Shown: one piece after another, positions 18,079-25,386 of the stretch
How the letters are laid out: the number at the start of each line of letters is the position of its first letter
Numbering within the stretch: the stretch's first letter is position 1
NCBI GenBank assembly: GCA_002923375.1
Contig: BEIJ01000001.1
Coordinates: 186,001-250,000, forward strand
Direction of reading: 5' to 3'
Length of the DNA stretch: 64,000 nt
Source: a bacterium HR33
GTDB taxonomy: Bacteria > Gemmatimonadota > Gemmatimonadetes > Gemmatimonadales > GWC2-71-9
The notes under the pieces: model-generated
What the model saw: the letters and a program-made list of their open reading frames with translations, nothing else
The model's database searches: none
Told to the model about the DNA's origin: nothing
Program-made: the position numbers and the translations under genes

Positions 18079-18481
18079 CCCTCTTGCCGCCCCGCCTACC
18101 CGCGCGGGCTTCTTCCAGCCGCCGCTCCAACTCCTCCCGAGCCGACTGCACGGCTGCCTTGCCCGCATCGACCGCGTCGGCTGCAGCCGCCCGCCGCTCC
18201 TCTATCGAACGGCGGACGCTCTCGAGCCCCTGCTCTACCCGGGCCTTGCCCCGCTCGAACCCCTCACCCACTACCTCTTTCAGATCCTCCGCCTTCTCTC
18301 CCACCGTTCTCCACAGCTCCCGGCCACGCGCCCGAAGCAACCGGCGCGTCTCTTCACCCGAACGCGGTGCCAGAAGCAGTGCTACCCCGGCCCCCAAAAG
18401 CAGACCCAAAAAGAAGGGACCCAACCCCGAACCGGAGCGCTCCACTACCACAACCGGCTGACCCTCGTGTTCCTGTGCCAT
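18053..18481 (-). CDS. YtxH-domain stress-type membrane protein
   Basis: 142 aa. Short N-terminus, then one transmembrane helix with the YtxH signature GLLLGAGVALLLAPRSGEETRRLL (seen in pieces, residues about 25-48). After it comes a long charged amphipathic helix with repeated VGE/ERGKARVE/VRRSIEERR segments and an Arg/Glu-rich end. YtxH-like proteins are general-stress proteins in Bacillus; in other phyla the function is unknown. Overlaps the following BrkB-family gene and lies 22 bases after the aldolase-like gene. Confidence 0.88.
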   Translation of the reverse strand: MAQEHEGQPVVVVERSGSGLGPFFLGLLLGAGVALLLAPRSGEETRRLLRARGRELWRTVGEKAEDLKEVVGEGFERGKARVEQGLESVRRSIEERRAAAADAVDAGKAAVQSAREELERRLEEARAGRRGGKRGEEETADD

Positions 18482-18503
18482 ATGGACTCACCCCCAAGAG
18501 ACT

Positions 18504-19919
18504 TTACTCCCCCGCTTCGGCGTCGTCCGGCGCCGCCACCGCGGCCGGGCCCGGCACTGAGCGCCGCAACAGGGGCGGAACCACGTACTTTTCCACCAAC
18601 TCGCCCGTTCCATTCACGCGCAATTGATCGAACAGAAATCCGAATCGCGCCTCTAGATCGCGCGATATTGCCTCCCGCACCGGCTCGGGCAGGTTCCACA
18701 ACTTGGCTTTGAACGGCCCGAGCGCCTTCTTGCGCGACTTGTAAAGAAACTGCTCCTCCGTATCCGAAGCCTTGCGCTCTCCCGCGCAGTGCTCCAGCAC
18801 CCAGCTGCGAATCTCTTGCTTCAGTTCCGCCGGCAGCGCCGGATGATCCAGCACCAGGTTTTGAAAGTTGGTAGCCAAATGGATCTCGCACGCGCCGTAT
18901 TCGGGGAACTTTCCAAAAGCGTCCTCCGGCAGCGTGGATGCACCGTGTTGCACCGCACCGGCCAAACCGTAGCGCTCCGTCGCCTCCCGGGACAAGGCCC
19001 TGAGCGCATCCAAATCCAGCCTTACTTCGGCAATCGATCCGTCGGGCAACACCACTCCCCCATGCGACGTCCCGGTCTGCACCGAAATCTTGCTCAGTCC
19101 CGCATAGTCTCCCAGCGAGGCTAAAGTCCGGCGGTAACCGTCCATGAACGCCCGCAGTTCCTCCACCGTACTGTTCTTGCCACCCACTTCACCGATCTCG
19201 CCTCCCAGAGAAACTGTAACGCCGTCGGGCTCCCGCTCCCGCACGTAAACCGTAAGCTCCGCCGTCCGGGTGTAATTGACCCGCTGCTGCTCGTCCAAAG
19301 TGGGCAGAGAGATATCCACCAGCGTCGAAGCATCGATGTCCAGGTTGAAAAAACCCGCCGCCAGGGCTTCGTCGATCAGCGCCTCGATCGCCTGCACCTC
19401 CGCTTCCGGACGGGACCTGTATTTCGAAGGATTGAGCTGAAAGTGATCGCCCTGTATGAAAACCGGACCGGCAAAACCCTCCCTCAGGGCCGCCGCCAGC
19501 ACCACGCTGGCGTACTCCGCGGGCCGCTGATCGGTGTAGGCGATCTCGCTGCGCGCTATTTCGCATATGAACGCCCCAGCTTCTCTGGCTTTGAGCGCTC
19601 GAAAGAGGGCCCGGGCCATGTCGTAAGTCAAAAGGCGCAAGTTCACCGCCGGCACCGTGAAGCCCCCGCACTCGCCTCGCCCCCGCGCCATGTACAGCTC
19701 ATGGATCGACGCCGGCCTGCAGCCCATCTCCTGCGCCAGCTCCCATATCAGCCAGCGGGCCGCATCGCGCTCTTCTTGCTCCCCGAATACCGCCAGGCGT
19801 ACCAGCCGATCCATCGCCACGCCGCGCAGCACAGCCGGATTCGCCACGGCCACGGCCTCGCCGTCGTAGCGCACGCCCCCGGAAAACAGTGCCAGAACCT
19901 TCCGAATAGCGTTCTCCAT
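18504..19919 (-). CDS. class II aldolase-family enzyme (fructose/tagatose-bisphosphate aldolase-like), long form
   Basis: 471 aa. The TIM-barrel motifs of zinc class II aldolases can be traced: FTVPAVNLR (cf. FAVPAFN), FIQGDHFQ (cf. QLDHG; Asp/His), SLGGEIGEVGGKN (cf. GELGxIGG), AVQHGAST (cf. LHGGS) and EIHLATNFQN (cf. NIDTD). It is longer than the usual 285-350 aa, with ~85 residues in front of the barrel and a ~100-residue helical C-terminus. Substrate may be a sugar bisphosphate but is not certain. Start ATG 19919 has an ideal GGAGAGG Shine-Dalgarno; an in-frame ATG 18 bases upstream does not. A strong promoter precedes it. Confidence 0.8.
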   Translation of the reverse strand: MENAIRKVLALFSGGVRYDGEAVAVANPAVLRGVAMDRLVRLAVFGEQEERDAARWLIWELAQEMGCRPASIHELYMARGRGECGGFTVPAVNLRLLTYDMARALFRALKAREAGAFICEIARSEIAYTDQRPAEYASVVLAAALREGFAGPVFIQGDHFQLNPSKYRSRPEAEVQAIEALIDEALAAGFFNLDIDASTLVDISLPTLDEQQRVNYTRTAELTVYVREREPDGVTVSLGGEIGEVGGKNSTVEELRAFMDGYRRTLASLGDYAGLSKISVQTGTSHGGVVLPDGSIAEVRLDLDALRALSREATERYGLAGAVQHGASTLPEDAFGKFPEYGACEIHLATNFQNLVLDHPALPAELKQEIRSWVLEHCAGERKASDTEEQFLYKSRKKALGPFKAKLWNLPEPVREAISRDLEARFGFLFDQLRVNGTGELVEKYVVPPLLRRSVPGPAAVAAPDDAEAGE

Positions 19920-19961
19920 ACAACCTCTCCGATCCACCGCCCCGATCCGTTACGAAGCTCA

Positions 19962-19990
19962 ATTCTAGCCGGGGCGGTTCCCAACGTCAA
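19962..19990 (-). promoter_or_regulatory. promoter of the class II aldolase-like gene
   Basis: Minus strand: -35 TTGACG (19990-19985), exact 17-base spacer, -10 TAGAAT (19967-19962). Five of six bases match consensus in each box, the best promoter I can read in the window. It overlaps the stop codon of the MBL hydrolase gene. The predicted start is about 36 bases before the ATG, leaving room for the GGAGAGG ribosome site. Confidence 0.6.
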
Positions 19991-20760
19991 AACAACACGG
20001 TCAAACCGTCGTATGCCGGCTCCACACCCGCGGGCAAGCGAGAGGCAAGCTCCGCATGGGCGAACTTGTGCGTGAGGTGCGTCAACAAAGTCCGTTTGGC
20101 TCCCACCGCCCGGGCAACCTCAACCGCCTCCGGGATCGAAAGGTGCGCGGGATGGGGATGCTCGAACAGGGCGTTTAGCACCAAGACCTCCACGCCGCGC
20201 AAACGCTCCACCACGGCGGAAGGGACGCGTTTTACGTCGGTCAGGTAGGCCAGCCGGCCGATCCGATACCCGAACACCTTGGAACGCCCGTGGTCGAGCT
20301 CCAGCGGCAAGACTGACATCCCTGATATTTTCACTTCCACTCCGCTGGCCAGAGGTATGAGCTCGAGTTGCGGGCGCGGAGTTGCGGGATCGTAAACCTC
20401 GGATGCGTCAAAGATGTAGCCGAACCTCGAGGCCACGCTTCGAAGCATCTCTTCCGGCCCGTAAACCGGGAGCTTCCCCTGCTTCACCGAGATCGCCCTG
20501 AGATCGTCGATTCCGTGCAGGTGGTCTGCGTGCTCGTGAGTGTAAAGCACCGCGTCGAGCGATCCGATACCCGCCGACAACAGCTGCAACCTCAACTCCG
20601 GAGGTGTGTCGATCAGCAACCGGCCGCCCTCGTCTCCCTCGACCACCGCCGCCACCCGGCTGCGGCGATCCCGGGGATCCGAGGACCGGCACACCCGGCA
20701 CTCGCAGCCTATCTGCGGCACGCCAAAAGAGGTTCCCGAACCCAAAACGATCAAACGCAC
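19987..20760 (-). CDS. MBL-fold metallohydrolase, PhnP/lipoyl-type phosphodiesterase-like
   Basis: 257 aa metallo-beta-lactamase fold protein. Begins LIVLGSGTSFGVPQIGC, with a CxC...C cluster at the N-terminus (CECRVC) typical of PhnP-like enzymes, then the metal motif THEHADHLHG, a later D in 'LAYLTDVKR' and the closing HLTHKFAH. PhnP cleaves cyclic phosphodiesters; here no phn genes are near, so substrate is open. The frame is open 74 codons further up, into pyk, but the GTG at 20760 gives the family N-terminus exactly. Follows pyk by 20 bases. Confidence 0.88.
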   Translation of the reverse strand: MRLIVLGSGTSFGVPQIGCECRVCRSSDPRDRRSRVAAVVEGDEGGRLLIDTPPELRLQLLSAGIGSLDAVLYTHEHADHLHGIDDLRAISVKQGKLPVYGPEEMLRSVASRFGYIFDASEVYDPATPRPQLELIPLASGVEVKISGMSVLPLELDHGRSKVFGYRIGRLAYLTDVKRVPSAVVERLRGVEVLVLNALFEHPHPAHLSIPEAVEVARAVGAKRTLLTHLTHKFAHAELASRLPAGVEPAYDGLTVLF

Positions 20761-20780
20761 CGCCGTTCTCCAACTCCCAA

Positions 20781-22223
20781 CTATACCACTTCCACTTTGA
20801 GCAGGTTGGTGGTACCCGGCACCTCGAAAGGTACGCCCGCAGTCACCACGATCCGGTCTCCCGGCCGCACATAACCCTTGCCCACCAGAAGCTCCCGGGC
20901 TTCCGCGAGCATCGCCTCGTAACTCGGGACCCGGTGAGCCTGCTCCGGTATCACACCCCAAACCATGGACAGCTGCCTGCAAGTGCCCGCCTCGGTCGAC
21001 AACCCCAAGATCGGAACGCTAGGCCTGAAGGCGGCGATCTTCCGGGCCGTGAACCCGCTTTTGGTAAAGCACACTATCAACGGGACGTGCAGCATCTCGG
21101 CGGCGGCACAGGTCGCCAAAGCAATCGCGTCCTCCACCGAAGGATGGTCCACTGCGGTGCGATCGCTCCGCCGCCTCCGGGAACCGGAGTCCTCCAAAGT
21201 GGCGCGCTCGATTTCCCCGATGATACGGACCATGGCTCTAACCGAAAGCTCGGGGTACGCGCCCACCGCCGTCTCCGCCGACAACATCACCGCGTCGGTC
21301 CCGTCGAGAATAGCATTGGCCACGTCCGAAGCTTCCGCGCGCGTAGGACGGGGATGTTGCACCATGGACTCGAGCATTTGAGTAGCCGTAATCACGGGAC
21401 AGCCCTTGCGGTTGGCGAGCCGAATAATCCGCTTCTGCGCCAGAGGCACCTGCTCGAAGGGTAGCTCCACGCCCAGGTCACCCCGCGCCACCATCAAGCA
21501 GTCGGTCGCCGAGACGATCCGCTCCAGGTCGGCCAAGGCCGCCGCCTTCTCGATCTTGGCCACCAGGCGCACCGACTGGGGAACCAGGGTGCGCACCTCT
21601 CCGATGTCCTCGGCCCGGCGCACAAAGGAGATACCGATATAATCCGCCCCGTGTTCGACTGCCAGGGCTATGTCCTCCCGATCCTTGTCGGTCACCGCCG
21701 GTGCGCTCACCTGCACTCCCGGCAGATTGATCCCCTTGTGGCTGCGAAGAGTACCTCCGTGGCGCACTACACCGTAAACCCGGTTCCCGGTAACTCGGGA
21801 CACCTCTACGGTCATCAGGCCGTCGTCCAGCAAGATCCTGGTCCCCGGCTTCACATCCCGGGCCAGCGCCTCGTACGTGGTGGGAATCTCTTCCCCTTGG
21901 GCTTCCGCTTCCGGCGCCAGTACCACCTCGGCTCCCTCTTCCAGCAGCCTGGGCTCGGACAGTTCACCCACCCGGATCCGAGGACCCTGCAGATCCACCA
22001 GCAAAGCCACGTGCCTCCCCAGTCTCTCCCGAACCGAGCGCACCAACTCCATCCACCGGGCCCGCAACTGGGGAGTGCCGTGAGACGAGTTTATCCGAAC
22101 CACGTCCACGCCGGCGTGTATGAGGTCCTCGAGCACTCTTTCCGACGCGCTCGCCGGTCCCATAGTGGCCACAATTTTCGTCCGCCTGAATCGGGAATCG
22201 GTGCCTCGCTGAGGTTCCTTCAT
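20781..22223 (-). CDS. pyk: pyruvate kinase
   Basis: Glycolytic enzyme making pyruvate and ATP from phosphoenolpyruvate and ADP. 480 aa. RRTKIVATMGPAS at the N-terminus, INSSHG (in place of the usual NFSHG), the catalytic-Lys region LVAKIEKAAALADLE, ARGDLGVELP, and ATQMLESM for ADP/Mg binding, then the C-terminal allosteric domain. The open frame continues 90 codons upstream but those residues overlap the sirtuin gene; the ATG at 22223 overlaps the cobB stop (ATGA), so translation is coupled. Note Asn-Ser for Phe in the NFSHG motif region. Confidence 0.96.
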   Translation of the reverse strand: MKEPQRGTDSRFRRTKIVATMGPASASERVLEDLIHAGVDVVRINSSHGTPQLRARWMELVRSVRERLGRHVALLVDLQGPRIRVGELSEPRLLEEGAEVVLAPEAEAQGEEIPTTYEALARDVKPGTRILLDDGLMTVEVSRVTGNRVYGVVRHGGTLRSHKGINLPGVQVSAPAVTDKDREDIALAVEHGADYIGISFVRRAEDIGEVRTLVPQSVRLVAKIEKAAALADLERIVSATDCLMVARGDLGVELPFEQVPLAQKRIIRLANRKGCPVITATQMLESMVQHPRPTRAEASDVANAILDGTDAVMLSAETAVGAYPELSVRAMVRIIGEIERATLEDSGSRRRRSDRTAVDHPSVEDAIALATCAAAEMLHVPLIVCFTKSGFTARKIAAFRPSVPILGLSTEAGTCRQLSMVWGVIPEQAHRVPSYEAMLAEARELLVGKGYVRPGDRIVVTAGVPFEVPGTTNLLKVEVV

Positions 22224-23008
22224 CTCTTGCTCGAAATCGCCGCCACCGCCCTGGCAAGCTCGGGCAGGGCCGCTCCGGCGGTGTCGTTCCACCACAAATC
22301 GGCCCTGGGGGAGAAGGGAGTAGGAGAAGGGTTGATGTCGATCAGCCTGGCTCCCTGCCGCAGCGCCACCCAAGGCAGCTCTGCCGCAGGGTACACCAGC
22401 CCGGATGTCCCTACCACCAGAAAAAGGTCGCACTCCTGGGCGGCGCGCCACGCCCGATCCAACGCCTCCGCCGGCAGCGGCTCCCCAAACCATACGACGC
22501 CCGGCCTTATGGGACTGCTGCAGCGGTGGCAGCGCGGCGGTTCCACCTCGCCCTGGGAATCGGCAGCAAGCCCCTCCAACAGCTCGGCATCATAAGGATG
22601 CCCGGCCGCGGCACAGCGGAAGCGCTCCAGAGAACCGTGCAGTTCTACTACCTCTTCGCTACCTGCGCGGCGATGCAGGCCGTCCACGTTCTGAGTGATT
22701 ATCACGAATCGAGGAACCGCTTGGCCTAGCTCCGCTAGGGCATAGTAACCCGAATGAGGCTTCGCTGCCCGGGCGACCTTCCACCGCCACAGATACCAGC
22801 CGAACACTCGGGCGGGGTGTCGCTCGAAAGCTTCCGGCGTAGCCAGCTCGGCCGGATCGTAGCGAGCCCACAAACCGGTTTGAGCGTCCCGGAAGGTGGG
22901 AACTCCCGATTCTTGGGACATTCCCGATCCGGTCAGAACCGCCACACTCCGGGCGCCCTCGAACAGTCGGGCTGCATCGTCCGCCAGTGATCTCATAATC
23001 CGGAGCAC
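22220..23008 (-). CDS. cobB: NAD-dependent protein deacylase, sirtuin class III-like
   Basis: Sirtuin of 262 aa that removes acyl groups from lysines using NAD+. Rossmann motif VLTGSGMSQESGVPTFR, NVDGLH with the following catalytic His in ELHGSL, and VVGTSGLVYPAAELP. The substrate pocket has WYLWR, i.e. a Tyr-x-x-Arg pair like SIRT5/CobB, which favours succinyl/malonyl-lysine. The zinc site is unusual: one normal CHRC pair, but the first pair reads CAAAGH, so Cys and perhaps His. A second ATG four codons in (22996) is an alternative start. Upstream of pyk and coupled to it. Confidence 0.93.
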   Translation of the reverse strand: MLRIMRSLADDAARLFEGARSVAVLTGSGMSQESGVPTFRDAQTGLWARYDPAELATPEAFERHPARVFGWYLWRWKVARAAKPHSGYYALAELGQAVPRFVIITQNVDGLHRRAGSEEVVELHGSLERFRCAAAGHPYDAELLEGLAADSQGEVEPPRCHRCSSPIRPGVVWFGEPLPAEALDRAWRAAQECDLFLVVGTSGLVYPAAELPWVALRQGARLIDINPSPTPFSPRADLWWNDTAGAALPELARAVAAISSKR

Positions 23009-23033
23009 AAGGTAGAAAATTGCGCCGCGCGGC

Positions 23034-24269
23034 TCAGGAGTCCGCAGCGGCGGGGGCCGGGTACTTCTGTTCTACGTACCTTTCCAACAGCTCCAGGAAC
23101 TCCTCTACCAGCCGATCCCCCTTGAGCGTTACCGCCAGCCTGCCGTCGATATAGACCGGCGCTTTGGGCTCCTCGAACGTGCCCGGGAGCGAGATCCCGA
23201 TATCTGCGTGCTTCGACTCTCCGGGCCCGTTGACCACGCACCCCATCACCGCGACTTTGAGTTCCTCCACACCCGGGTGGCGCTTGCGCCACTCCGGCAT
23301 CCGGCGTTCAATGTGGCGCTGGATCTCTTCGGCCATCTCCTGGAAGAAAGTACTGGTAGTACGGCCGCAGCCGGGACAGGCGCTCACCTGGGGGGCGAAG
23401 CTCCGCAGTCCCAGCGACTGGAGGATTTGCTGGCATACCCTGACCTCTTCCGCTCGATCGCCGCCCGGAGCCGGGGTGAGAGACACTCTGATGGTATCGC
23501 CGATACCCTCCTGGAGCAGCACCGAAAGGGCGGCGGTGCTGGCCACGATTCCCTTGGTTCCCATCCCGGCCTCCGTAAGACCCAGATGCAGGGGGTAGTC
23601 GCACAAGCGAGCCAGCCTGCGGTAAACCGCTATCAGATCCTGCACCGCGGAGACCTTGGCTGAGAGAATGATCTTGTCGTGGGCCAGACCGACCTCTTCG
23701 GCCAGCCGCGCGGAGCGCAGAGCGCTTTCCACCATCGCCTCCAGGGTGACTTCCTTGGCGTCCAGCGGCTCCGGCCGCTTGGCATTCTCGTCCATGAGTT
23801 CCGTTAGAAGCTGCCGGTCCAGGGATCCCCAGTTCACCCCGATTCTCACCGGCTTGTCGTTGGCGATGGCTACCTCTACGATCGCCCGGAAGTTCTCGTC
23901 CCTCCGCTTCCCGCCGACGTTGCCGGGATTGATCCGGTATTTGGCCAGGGCCCGCGCGCACTCCGGGTACTTGGTCAGCAGCAGATGTCCGTTGTAATGA
24001 AAGTCGCCCACGATCGGTACCGTAATGCCCTGCGCCTCGAGCCGCTCCACTATCCGGGGAACAGCCCGGGCCGCCTCGTCGTTGTTGACCGTGACCCTAA
24101 CGATCTCGCTCCCCGCGGCGTGCAGGCGGGCAATCTGCGCCACCGTAGCCTCCACGTCGGCCGTGTCGGTGTTGGTCATGGACTGCACCACGATCGGGTG
24201 GTCGGATCCCACCGGGACCGACCCTACGCGTACCGTGACCGTTTTGCGGCGCTGAATCGGGAACCTCAC
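23034..24269 (-). CDS. ispG: 4-hydroxy-3-methylbut-2-enyl diphosphate synthase
   Basis: Iron-sulfur enzyme (GcpE) of the MEP isoprenoid pathway, converting MEcPP to HMBPP. TIM-barrel part begins RKTVTVRVG and [15 protein letters not shown]. [4Fe-4S] ligands are in SACPGCGR and [10 protein letters not shown], with the conserved Glu after NGPG. About 411 aa, the two-domain bacterial form. The frame can be read from a TTG at 24278, but a TATATT box sits 7 bases before the GTG at 24269, so I prefer that start (leaderless type). Divergent from the MOSC gene. Confidence 0.95.
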   Translation of the reverse strand: MRFPIQRRKTVTVRVGSVPVGSDHPIVVQSMTNTDTADVEATVAQIARLHAAGSEIVRVTVNNDEAARAVPRIVERLEAQGITVPIVGDFHYNGHLLLTKYPECARALAKYRINPGNVGGKRRDENFRAIVEVAIANDKPVRIGVNWGSLDRQLLTELMDENAKRPEPLDAKEVTLEAMVESALRSARLAEEVGLAHDKIILSAKVSAVQDLIAVYRRLARLCDYPLHLGLTEAGMGTKGIVASTAALSVLLQEGIGDTIRVSLTPAPGGDRAEEVRVCQQILQSLGLRSFAPQVSACPGCGRTTSTFFQEMAEEIQRHIERRMPEWRKRHPGVEELKVAVMGCVVNGPGESKHADIGISLPGTFEEPKAPVYIDGRLAVTLKGDRLVEEFLELLERYVEQKYPAPAAADS

Positions 24270-24276
24270 GAGTACC

Positions 24277-24282
24277 AATATA
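24277..24282 (-). promoter_or_regulatory. -10 box of ispG
   Basis: TATATT on the minus strand, 7 bases before the GTG at 24269. No convincing -35 at 16-18 bases. Spacing fits a leaderless transcript. Confidence 0.35.
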
Positions 24283-24316
24283 TACTTGCCGGCCTCCCAG
24301 TGCCGGCCGGCCGCGC

Positions 24317-24322
24317 TAGATT
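24317..24322 (+). promoter_or_regulatory. -10 box of the MOSC-domain gene
   Basis: TAGATT on the plus strand, 7 bases before the ATG at 24330. No good -35. Mirrors the ispG arrangement across a 34-base GC-rich divider. Confidence 0.35.
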
Positions 24323-24329
24323 AAGGTCC

Positions 24330-24935
24330 ATGGCGACTCTCACTACGACCATCGGTCCTATAGTGCGACTTCAAGTGCAGCGCTCCCCTCTCAAGCTGGG
24401 CGAAGGGGCAGAGAAGCGTTACCACACGGGCCCGATCACCGCAGTCGAAAGACTGATCCTCACCCGGGACGGCGCCGTGGGGCTCTCGGGAGATTCGGAA
24501 ATCCTGGACGTTCACCACCGCACCCACCCGGCCGGGAAGAACGACGACGGGAAACACGGTGTCTCTCTGGGATTCACCTCTCACTACCGGGAGATGCAGC
24601 GGCGTTTCGGCGGCCACGTCACTCTGGGTTGCGCGGGGGAGAATCTGATAGTGGAGGCCGAAAGTCGCATCGACCCTGAGACCGCAGCGCGCGGGTTCGC
24701 ACTGCTCGACCGCGCGGGACGTCCCAAGGGTTATTTGAAAGACGTCTCGATCACCCATCCGTGCCGGCCGTTCGCCCGCTTTGCCCACGGCGGCGCTGAG
24801 ATTTCGCCCGAGCAACTAAAGGAAGCCTTGGCCTTTCTGGACGGAGGCACCCGAGGCTTTTACTGCACCTTCTATGCCGATGCGGAGCCGGTGGTCGTAG
24901 AACCGGGAGACATCTTGGCACTTCTCGAGGGCTGA
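24330..24935 (+). CDS. MOSC-domain protein
   Basis: 201 aa. The MOSC (molybdenum cofactor sulfurase C-terminal-like) beta-barrel is indicated by GPITAVERLIL at the start, the 'HGVSLGFTSHYREMQRRFG' block, GCAGENLIVEA (the family GENL signature), THPCRPFARF with the conserved Cys, and a final RGFYCTFYADAEPVVVEPGD (the RG-x-G-D ending). MOSC proteins handle sulfur or molybdenum-cofactor ligands; substrate here is not known. The frame is open upstream, antisense to ispG, so the ATG at 24330 is the real start. Monocistronic, convergent with the zinc-ribbon gene. Confidence 0.75.
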   Translation: MATLTTTIGPIVRLQVQRSPLKLGEGAEKRYHTGPITAVERLILTRDGAVGLSGDSEILDVHHRTHPAGKNDDGKHGVSLGFTSHYREMQRRFGGHVTLGCAGENLIVEAESRIDPETAARGFALLDRAGRPKGYLKDVSITHPCRPFARFAHGGAEISPEQLKEALAFLDGGTRGFYCTFYADAEPVVVEPGDILALLEG

Positions 24936-24963
24936 CCGAAGAGGCGGTTTCGCAGCTTGGGGC

Positions 24964-25386
24964 TCAGCAGGGGTGCTCCCAATCCACCGGGAACGTACCG
25001 TGGCAGCTGTCGCAAGTAAGCTGGGCGGCGTCGGGAGGATCGATAGGCGAGCGCTCCGCGCAGGCGGGACAAACCGCGTAAGTGAGGCCCAAGTTGGCCT
25101 CCGAAGCCCGCCGTGCTCCCCGCTGGGCCTCCTCCCACTTGACCACGCTCCATTTGGTAGGCGGCGAGTCGCTAAACTCGAGCATGCTCCGGGGAACGGG
25201 CACGTTGGTCTTCCGGACGTAGAGAATAACCAGAGAGGGAGAGTTGTCGTTTACAACTTGGTACCACGCCCCGCGGCGCAATCCGTGGGCGCCGGATCGC
25301 TTGGGGCGCGCCCACTTGCTAGGCTTGGGGGGCGGAGCGGAAGAGCGATCGCTTCCGCTATCCGCACTCCGAATAGCCGCACACAT
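24964..25386 (-). CDS. zinc-ribbon protein of unknown function
   Basis: 140 aa. The first ~30 residues are Ser/Pro/Lys-rich. The middle (about 40-85) has the block 'GAWYQVVNDNSPSLVILYV', strand-rich. The C-terminus carries two cysteine pairs (CPAC near 106, CDSC near 125) and a last-residue Cys, a likely zinc ribbon. No family recognised. Its ATG overlaps the end of nrdJ by 29 bases, so it is probably translated by coupling with the reductase. It could be a partner of NrdJ or a coincident neighbour; there is no direct evidence. Confidence 0.65.
   Translation of the reverse strand: MCAAIRSADSGSDRSSAPPPKPSKWARPKRSGAHGLRRGAWYQVVNDNSPSLVILYVRKTNVPVPRSMLEFSDSPPTKWSVVKWEEAQRGARRASEANLGLTYAVCPACAERSPIDPPDAAQLTCDSCHGTFPVDWEHPC

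Noticed and set aside
17977-18168. Longer BrkB-family protein starting at 18168
   Set aside because: The extra residues are a frame-shifted reading of the YtxH C-terminus (Arg/Gly/Trp-rich) and would need a 116-base overlap.
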